From Stomoxys calcitrans (lineage: Eukaryota > Arthropoda > Insecta > Diptera > Muscidae): a DNA stretch of 64,000 nt. A program made the position numbers and the translations under genes. Of this stretch, positions 56,750-64,000 are shown piece by piece (within the stretch, counting starts at the first letter, position 1; each line of letters opens with the position of its first letter). The notes under the pieces are model-generated. The model ran no database searches. It saw only the letters and a list, made by a program, of their open reading frames with translations, and was not told where the DNA came from. The stretch lies in the NCBI RefSeq assembly GCF_963082655.1, contig NC_081556.1, positions 158,582,328-158,646,327 of the forward strand, given 5' to 3'.

Positions 56750-57142
56750 AAACCGTCAGCTGGTGCAGATGGCGCTGCTGCACAAACGATGTTTACTGAA
56801 ATGGTGCTCAGGCGCATACTATTGTACATCACTGTATGCATGTACATGTGTCACAACTTCACCAAGTGTGGATTGGAGCTTAACCAAAGCTTTAAAAAAT
56901 AATTATTTTTGATACACCTATTACTAGAAGTACTGAAATCATAATTTTAGGCCTAACATTCATTTGTTGTTATTTTTTTATTTATGCGAATATATTTCCA
57001 ATATAAACTGTTATTTATAAGTATGTACATACTAAGTATATGAGAATCTATTCATTCTGTACAACGACAGCTTTTTTGTTTACATTTTTCTGTTATTTTT
57101 ATGTTTTTTTTTATTATTTTTGTTTTTAATGATTTTTAGGAA

Positions 57143-57148
57143 AATAAA
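57143..57148 (+). terminator. Candidate polyadenylation signal of gene 2 (AATAAA)
   Basis: AATAAA 394 nt after the stop. A second copy follows near 57228. Choice between them is not possible from sequence alone. Confidence 0.45.
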
Positions 57149-57249
57149 AACTGTGCTAAGTTAGTCACTATTATTGCGGCTTGTAGATAATTTATTGTTA
57201 GGCCCAGCGGTAAGTTTTGAACCATTTTAAATAAAAATCTTGGATTTTC

Positions 57250-58185
57250 TTAACATATCCCCCTATGGCATTACAATTTTTAAAATAAAGGAATTATGGA
57301 ATGATACCAATTATTTATGTAAACGATTTAACAGACTGTTAAAAACTCCTTGCCTGTCAAGATGACACATAAAAACAGGTGCGCCAATGGCTTGTTCTAC
57401 TTTGTAGTTTATTGAACCTATTACTGAATATCATTGTCACAAATGTGGGTATTCTCTGTTTAGAATATTTAACATAAATTGTTTGCTGAGGTAAATGCCA
57501 TCCACAACTGACCTCTAAATAAAGAAAATTTCATAAAAACCTGCGACCTTGTTAAAAATTTTGTTTTGTTTTTGTATACATTCGAAAGTATTATGGAAAT
57601 GTGGGTTGTGCGCTTTTCTTATTTCCATTTACTCGATCTGAAAATCCAAACAAATATCAACAAATGTCTATTTTTAAACCACTGCGACAAATAATATTGT
57701 ATTTGAAATCGCACAACAAATAGGAAAGAATGGCGCCTCTTGTTTCCTAAGTTAATATTGACAAAATAAGTTGGTCGAACGCAACTTTTAGAAGAATGAT
57801 GTAAAAACTGTACAAAACATTTAAGTTTGTCTGTCTATTCGTTACAATTTTATGTATTGCGAGATCGAGAATATATAAAAACATATTTAAATATATATTT
57901 TGTCTTTTGCACTAGCTTACAATAATTTTTTTTGTCATGTGCGCCCACTCCTCCGTTATCGAATTGACTGATGCCCCAATTTTTGCTCATGGAGCCACTA
58001 CAATCTTAATGTAGTTACCGATTTGATTTCATCGAAATTATCATTGCATTGGATGCCCAAGAATTAATTGACCGATTGTCGATCCGAGCAATTAATCATG
58101 TTGTCTTCCAATAAGCCGCCAAAGTGTATTAAATGCCTGGTTTAAATTTTATACACATGTGTGCTCTGCATTTTTCCAAAATATA
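57250..58185. other. Downstream flank of gene 2, no recognised gene
   Basis: AT-rich unique-looking sequence on both strands. Confidence 0.4.
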
Positions 58186-58204
58186 AAAAGCTAGTAAAAA
58201 TGTA

Positions 58205-59240
58205 TTAAGGTCGGCCGGGCCGAACTTTGTAGGCCACCGTAACGCAGAGATCCGCCTAAGACGCTAAACGCCTGGGTTCGAATCCTGGCAGGAAAACCAG
58301 AAAATTTTTCAGCGGTGGTTATCCCCTCCTAATACTGCCGATGTTTGTACTTTGCCATGTAAAACTTCTCCCCAAAGAGGTGTCGCTCTGAGGCACGCCG
58401 TTCGGACTCGGCTGTAAAAAGGAGGCCTTTTCATTGAGCTTAAAATTGAATCGGACAGCACTCATTGATTTGTGAGAAGTTTGCCTCAGTTCCTTAATGG
58501 AATGTTTATGGGCAAATTTGCATTTTTGCGGAACTTTGGATACCCACCACCTTGGAAGTACGTATTAACCTCATTACAATAACTCCGCTGAAAAATACAC
58601 CATTTATGAAAGTTTAGCAGCTTTATAGAAATACGGTACGATCTGGACCAAATTCGCCAGGGACGTTGAGGTTTCAACTCAACTCACAACCCAGACCATA
58701 AAATTGTTTATTGGTCTAAATGGTAGAAATCATCTCAGATATAGTCTGATGTACATTATATTCAGGGTGTGTAGGGGTCTAATTCAATTCACTGTCCTAG
58801 ACCATAAAACGGGATGTGTTTTATGTTTTATTGTGCCTGAACTTAAATCGGGAGATCGGTATACAGTGGCACAGATAAATCAGCATACATTTTCGTAAAT
58901 GACAGTTTTGCAAACTGACAATTGCATAATAAGAATTTTTAACCTATTATAACACTGTTAACTGTGGTGAGCAATTTGAGCATCTTTCGATAATTGGCGG
59001 AAAAATTCTTTTGTATAGGAAATTCGTTTTATAACACGTTTTTGAGTGGGGTATGAAGACTTATCTTTACCACAGTATATGACAGCTGTATCTAAATATG
59101 GACTGATCTGAATCATATCGGGCACGGGCTCCGAGGAGATGGTCCAAGCACTTCAATCGGGTCTACGTCAATATAGGTTAACAGACAGAGTGTCTGACGG
59201 ACAGGCGTGGCAAGATCGTTTTTACAATGATCAAGAATAA
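58205..59240 (+). repeat. Repeat A with palindromic head, interrupted by a SINE
   Basis: Head 'aggtcggccgggccgaactt', then after a SINE it continues 'gaactttggatacccaccac'. Units 'ggtacgatctggaccaaatt' and 'taaatcgggagatcggtata' follow. The tail 'acagacagagtgtctgacgg' is near 59180. Confidence 0.72.
58230..58530 (+). mobile_element. SINE-1, full-length copy with target site duplication
   Basis: Flanked by gaactttg on both sides (58222-58229 and 58531-58538). B box GGTTCGAATCC near 58267; the A box is slightly decayed (taacgcagaga). Body 'gcggtggttatcccctcc', 'acgccgttcggactcggc' and tail 'caaatttgcatttttgc'. Length 301 bp. Confidence 0.87.
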
Positions 59241-59254
59241 ATATAAACAATCGC

Positions 59255-60450
59255 ACTTCTGTATAATGAGCTTCCCTTGTTCTCTATTACGAATAAAAAT
59301 TTAAAACTTTTTTCCCCTATTTTAACATCTCTATAATGAATACGTTGTATAACGAAATTCGTTTAAAGCGCATGTTAAAATTCTCACACAAACTAATTGT
59401 AGCAAAATAACGAATTTTTGTCAAACTATTTTTTAATGAGGTTCGCAAAAAAGAGGAACAAAACAAAACTCATTCAACGTTGATCAGCAACGCACTTGCA
59501 GATAGCCACAAAGTAAAAACTGCTGTAAAGTATGTAACATTTTTAATTACTACTATGCTTAGTCTCTCGAGCAAACCTAAAAATGATTCTGTGTGTTGTG
59601 CGACACCTCTTTGGAGAGAAGTTTTACATGGCATTGAACCTCACAAATGTTGCCAGCATTAGGAGGGGAAAACCGCCGCTAACATTTTTTAATGATCTCG
59701 CCAGGATTAGAACCCTGGCGTTCAACGTCATAGGCGGACATGCTAACCTTTTCGCAACGGTGACCTCTACTACTGATTGACTGCTGATAAATAAATTGCA
59801 AACAAAACAGTAAAAATATCAGTTTCAAATAAGTTGTGTGTTGATCGGACGCCATTCAAAAGAACGTAAACAGTTCAACATTATATCCAAAGTTGAAGAA
59901 GGCTCTTAAAAAAAGAAAAATGTGGCTGAAAATTTTGGAATTTCGGTTACAACACTCTCAACGATTAAAAAATAAACCGATGCGCCATCCAAAAAGCCAG
60001 TACTTGATCAGTAAGCGGTAAATTTCAGAATGTTTGAATGCCGAGTATTTTGATGTTGACGAAACCATTGTTAGATTGACCGGAACAGCAAGAAATTGAA
60101 ACATTTCACTTTCTGGGTCAATAAACAGAGGAAAGGCAATGTAGATTGCAGCATTATTAGGACATTTTGATTTCGTGACAAGTTTGGGTTGGAATGATAA
60201 ACGAGACACAATTTTTGATAAAGTTTGGAGCCATAAATATTCCAACTGGGGATGCAATAATGTGTTACCCAACGTTATTAAAGAAAAATGTCACAACCAT
60301 ATATTTAACGCAGATGACACTGGCTAGGTTTCTAAATGCTTGCCATCCAGATCTCTAGCATTTCAAAAATGTATTGATGGGAAGAAAAGCCAGAATAGAA
60401 GTACTATAATGGTTGTTCTATAGGCTTGTTCTAAAGGCTTGACAAATCTA
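59255..60450 (+). mobile_element. Degraded pogo/Tigger-like DNA transposon
   Basis: The start 'tgtataatgagcttccctt' resembles pogo-group ends. Near 59892 a frame reads SKVEEGS, stop, KKKNVAENFGISVTTLSTIK, the CENP-B-type helix-turn-helix. Near 60173 it reads FVTSLGWNDKRDTIF, and near 60297 HIFNADDTG (first catalytic Asp, normally ADETG). PSRSLAFQK and GKKSQNRSTIMV follow. Stops in each block show that it is dead. A SINE interrupts the 5' part. Confidence 0.75.
59592..59768 (-). mobile_element. SINE-1 copy, 5' part
   Basis: The minus strand has head 'aggtcaccgttgcgaaaagg', B box region 'gggttctaatcctggcg', 'gcggcggttttcccctcc' and 'gtgtcgcacaacacac'. The tail is missing. Confidence 0.75.
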
Positions 60451-60477
60451 GTGTTGGATTGCGAGAACAATACAAAA

Positions 60478-61212
60478 ACAAGTAAAAAGGCATTAAGTTC
60501 GGCCGGGCCGAACTTTGGATACCCACCACATCGGGTGTATATGTAAACCCCCTTCCGCCCAAATACGGCACGGACATTGAGTGGTCTTTTATGAGCTCAG
60601 ACCCTTAACCGGCATATCGGTCTATATGACAGCTATATCGAAATACAGTCCGATCTTTACCATATTTGGATGGTAGGTGGCCTAAAACTACTCACTGTTT
60701 CAAATTTCAGCGAAATCGGATAAAAAATAAAGCTTTTATGGGCTTCAGACCCTTTATCGGCAGATCGCTCTGTATGAAAGTTATATATAAATATTGTCCG
60801 ATCCAAACCATATTTGGGGCGGATGATGTAAAACTACCCACAGTTTCAAATTTCAGCGAAATCGGGTAATAAATAAAGCTTTTATGGGCTTCAGACCCTT
60901 CATCGGGAGATCGGTCTATATGACAGCTATATCTAAATATGATCCGATCTGAACCATATTTGAGTCCTATGTTACGAGGCATAAGACTACTCACTGTTTC
61001 AAATTCCAACGAAATAGATTAAACAATAAGGCTTTCATAGGCTTCAGACCCATAATTTATATCTAAATATTGGCCTATTTCGCCCGTTCAAAAAGACGTA
61101 TCTGTGCCAAATTTCAGCTCAATATCTCAATATCTTAATTTTTTAAGGCTGTAAAGTGATTACAACAGACGGACAGACACACGGACATCGTTAAGTCGTC
61201 TTAGAAGAAGAA
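60478..61212 (+). repeat. Repeat A with intact palindromic head
   Basis: Head 'taagttcggccgggccgaac', 'ggatacccaccacatcgggt', then about 145-bp units 'gcttttatgggcttcagacc' and 'atcggtctatatgacagcta' near 60620, 60760 and 60910. It closely resembles the copy at 40708. Confidence 0.8.
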
Positions 61213-61329
61213 TACCACCATGGATTGTGTTAAATGTTATTCACTTAAGCTCAGGTCTATAATTGGTACGATTGATGGAGGTTGTAAATGAAGTTCGCTT
61301 GCCAAATATTAGCTATATCGGTTAACAAA

Positions 61330-62200
61330 TGATTTGATACCCATTTTGTGACGTTGGACATGCGTGCCCGTTTTGTTATTTTAAGGTTGGGGAGGCCCCG
61401 TAGACACCTTGTACCAAATTCTTATAACAGATGTGTACTCGGCATCCAAATACCTTTCATTTGATACCCAAATTGTCCAAATTAAGGATTTTGTAAGTAG
61501 CACGGAATACCTAATTTAAAATATTTTTTTTAGAGGTTACTTTATAGTTTTTAGAGCGCATAACAAGCCGATTACTAGCTTAGGTGTATGTCTATAGTGG
61601 CATGGGGTGGATTAATATCTGCACCCTCTTTTCAACCTAACCTAACCTTGTCCCAATTGGTAAATATGCCCTGTTAGAAGGTTTTCGGTGTGAGAAGGCG
61701 CCTCAGACACCAAGGAATAAATTTTTATGTCAGATTTGTACTCTACTCTTAAATACCATTCAATTGATATCCATATTGCTCAAAGCAGTGAAAGTTTCCT
61801 GTTGGGGGGTGAGGGACCCCCGAACACTTAGGGTGAAATTTGTATACCAAGTTCTACTTTTAAATGCCTTTCATTTAATATCCATATTGTGGCAATAGGT
61901 AAACATGTCCTTTTTGGGTGGATTTTGGGATGGGGCATCCTCCCAGGTTATTTAATCCCAAAGTTTTATTTTTGGAGTACCATAAGATGGCATACAAAAT
62001 TTATCGGTACACCTATCTCCGAGATCTGGGGTTTTTGAAAATTAGGGCATTGCGGAGGGTCCACCTCCTTTGGATATCAACAAATTTTCACCGGGGGCTC
62101 AAACTCTACCATCTGTGAAAATTCGATTCAGCCGTTTTTGAACGGAACAGACAAACAAATAAACAAACAAACAAAGCGCAACAATTTCATTCTCATATAA
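61330..62200 (+). repeat. Repeat B copy split by a LINE tail
   Basis: 'tacctttcatttgataccca' near 61450, 'gcctttcatttaatatccat' near 61865, the end 'gattcagccgtttttgaacg' and 'acaaacaaataaacaaac'. Sequence 61488-61647 is an inserted LINE 3' end. Confidence 0.7.
61488..61647 (+). mobile_element. 3' end of the RNase H LINE family
   Basis: 'gtaagtagcacggaatacct', 'agaggttactttatag' and 'caagccgattactagctta', ending aacctaacctaacc. It is inserted in a repeat B copy. Confidence 0.8.
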
Positions 62201-62204
62201 TAAA

Positions 62205-62760
62205 TAGATGTAATGTAATATGAATCGATATTGCGTATGCGATTTACCGTTCTCTTGTGGTTGGTTTAACTAATCTTCAAAAAATTGGTTAAAAACAATT
62301 CAATATCACTACATACTTTGAGGCTGTTGAAAAATTATTATGTGAGAAAATGCTTAATATTTATTATTTTTTAAGGCTTTTTTACAGTAAAGTTTCATTC
62401 AACGATGTTACGATGTAACATAGGTACTGCAAGTCTTGAGTCGGACAAAAATTGAGGACTGTTTAGGCCCAAGAATTCATTAAAGACCATAGAGGTCTAG
62501 ATGTGGAAAGGCTTGAGGGTTCTTCAGGTATCCCTATTGGATGTATATTAAGGCGATTTCTCACGTTTGTTATTCCAAATGATCTGTATTATTGAGAGCA
62601 GATGTGCAAAATTTAAAGTTTAATTCGTCGGACGGACAAAGCTGGATTGACTTAGGATGTCAGGAAAATACGAAATATGAAAATAAAAATAACGATCCAT
62701 ATTTCGGGGTGTTACACACCTTATGATTTAATAAGAACAAGTGTTAAGATAAGTACAAGC
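62205..62760. other. Sequence with a repeat A tail trace only
   Basis: 'gtcggacggacaaagctgg' near 62630 resembles a repeat A tail. No gene recognised. Confidence 0.4.
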
Positions 62761-62765
62761 AACAA

Positions 62766-62878
62766 AGAAGGCCCCTTACCATTGAACCTAAACTTTAATG
62801 GGACTGTACTCATTGATATTGGAGAAGTTTCCCCTGTTCCTTAATGGAATGTTCATGGGAAATTTAGTAATTTAGTAC
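62766..62878 (+). mobile_element. SINE-1 3' fragment
   Basis: 'ggccccttaccattgaacct', 'gactgtactcattgatatt' and 'ccttaatggaatgttcatgg'. Confidence 0.7.
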
Positions 62879-62879
62879 A

Positions 62880-64000
62880 AACAAACTACTTCTAGAGGCT
62901 CTTTTTAAAACTGTTTAGAATCATTTGCTTCCGTTAAAATATTTCTAATGCCCGTAATGACTATTGCTACGCATACAATCCAAAGATGACTCAGGATCCA
63001 AATACGACTCATCACGAAGTCGATGTGTTGAAATATTGGGTCTTTGCTGTTATAACGCCAGCCTTGGATGAATTGCTAATCCCTCATTAATCATAGTGTT
63101 GAGAGTTTTCAATGTACCAAAATATAATTTAATTTTATCCGAAATGAGATCAGGAGGTGATTTTGGTTTACTAAGTTATGAGGTGGGCCGTGTTTAAATA
63201 GTATGGAACGGGAATATTTTTATACCCACTACTTCAATATGGAGGTAACATCATTTTATCATTCCGTTTGCAAGAAATTTTTAATGGTCCTTATATTTTT
63301 AGACGATTTAATGATGTTTATTTATCTCTATGTTTGTCCTTCCTTCCTTCCGTCAGTTGTTATCACGCTACAATTAATAGTTAAATTATTGTTATGAAAA
63401 AAAGTTCTAAATTAAGCTTTGTTTTCTCTATTTGTGTGCAAGGTGCAATATTTAAATAAATTAATTGCCTTACTTTTCATGATATTCGGTTACTTTTGAA
63501 GTCTTTTCATACTTGAAACAATTTGAAAACCCATGTGCAACTTCCGAATTTTAATAGTACATTTGCAAAGCATTCTTAAACTAATTTAGCCATTCTGTTG
63601 TTTTGTAACACTCAATTAGCAGTTTAAGTAGTGCCAAGTTGGTGTGAATTCCCCCACTCTTAATTTAAAATTATGTGCATTTGAAATTGTGACAAAATCC
63701 ATGATGCAATCCATTCGTTGCGCAAACAAATAGGCCTTACTTTTGAGTTCGGGAAGACCAGAATGAATGCCGCATCGAGTCAAGTTCAATTGAGTGCGGT
63801 TGAGGAATGGGCAGAGTGAAATTTACATAAGATTCTCTGTGACGACTTGTTTCCCTGACAATGGCATTGCCACTTTTTGCATTTGAGTCTGTTATTTTGC
63901 TTGTTGGAACAATGTCTTGGTTAAGGCTGAATTCTAATTCAATTAAAAGTGGAATTGAAATGGAAACTGTTTTTCATAGAATAATTCTCAATTTAATCGA
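62880..64000. other. No recognised gene
   Basis: AT-rich unique-looking sequence to the window end. A trace of a repeat A end lies near 63220 ('tatacccactacttcaatat'). Confidence 0.4.

Overview
Organism and setting: the window is AT-rich, intron-bearing animal DNA from a higher fly. The transposon families (jockey/CR1-like LINEs, LINEs carrying RNase H, a mellifera-type mariner, pogo-like elements, a tRNA-derived SINE), the insect-style core promoter motifs and the dispersed repeats with short palindromic heads suggest a calyptrate fly (Muscidae or a relative). The species cannot be fixed from the sequence alone. Two host protein genes can be assembled exon by exon, both on the plus strand. 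Most of the remaining sequence is transposons and dispersed repeats. GENES: Gene 1 (coding exons 13139-13187, 25269-25469, about 30948-31327) encodes a secreted-end, single-pass membrane protein of about 209 residues with N-glycosylation sites outside and a PPxY motif inside. Gene 2 (coding exons 46794-46923, 56239-56388, about 56628-56749) encodes a secreted protein of about 133 residues with two six-cysteine domains arranged like the tick carboxypeptidase inhibitor. Every intron in both genes is phase 1, and both last exons begin at a NAGNAG tandem acceptor. LAYOUT: 1-4790 is a LINE graveyard. It holds a plus-strand LINE that looks like a chimera of two families, a third LINE fragment inserted into it with a 6-bp target duplication, then a long minus-strand LINE with endonuclease and reverse transcriptase remains. 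4790-12000 holds repeat fragments, a minus-strand LINE with an internal deletion (8830-9815), an internally deleted mariner (9804-10372) and a long run of about 155-bp direct repeats (10567-11985). 12000-31800 is gene 1, with introns full of LINE, SINE, mariner-like and direct-repeat elements. Its last intron ends with a 603-bp fold-back transposon 67-70 bp before the terminal exon. 31800-46400 is mostly repeats, a mariner with both terminal repeats (42960-43837), pogo-like debris, and one possible non-coding minus-strand first exon near 39777. 46400-57250 is gene 2. 57250-64000 is repeats, a degraded pogo-like transposase, SINEs and LINE tails. REPEAT NAMES USED BELOW: repeat A = dispersed elements with a short GC-rich palindromic head (GGCCGGGCC or a relative) and about 145-165-bp internal direct repeats containing 'ctatatggcagctatatc'. 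Repeat B = elements with internal direct repeats containing 'cctttcatttgag'. Repeat C = AT-rich elements rich in TTAATTG/CAATTAA. Repeat D = a short element present twice. SINE-1 = the tRNA-derived SINE. How the genes work together: no functional link between the two genes is visible; they are neighbours with the same orientation and independent promoters.
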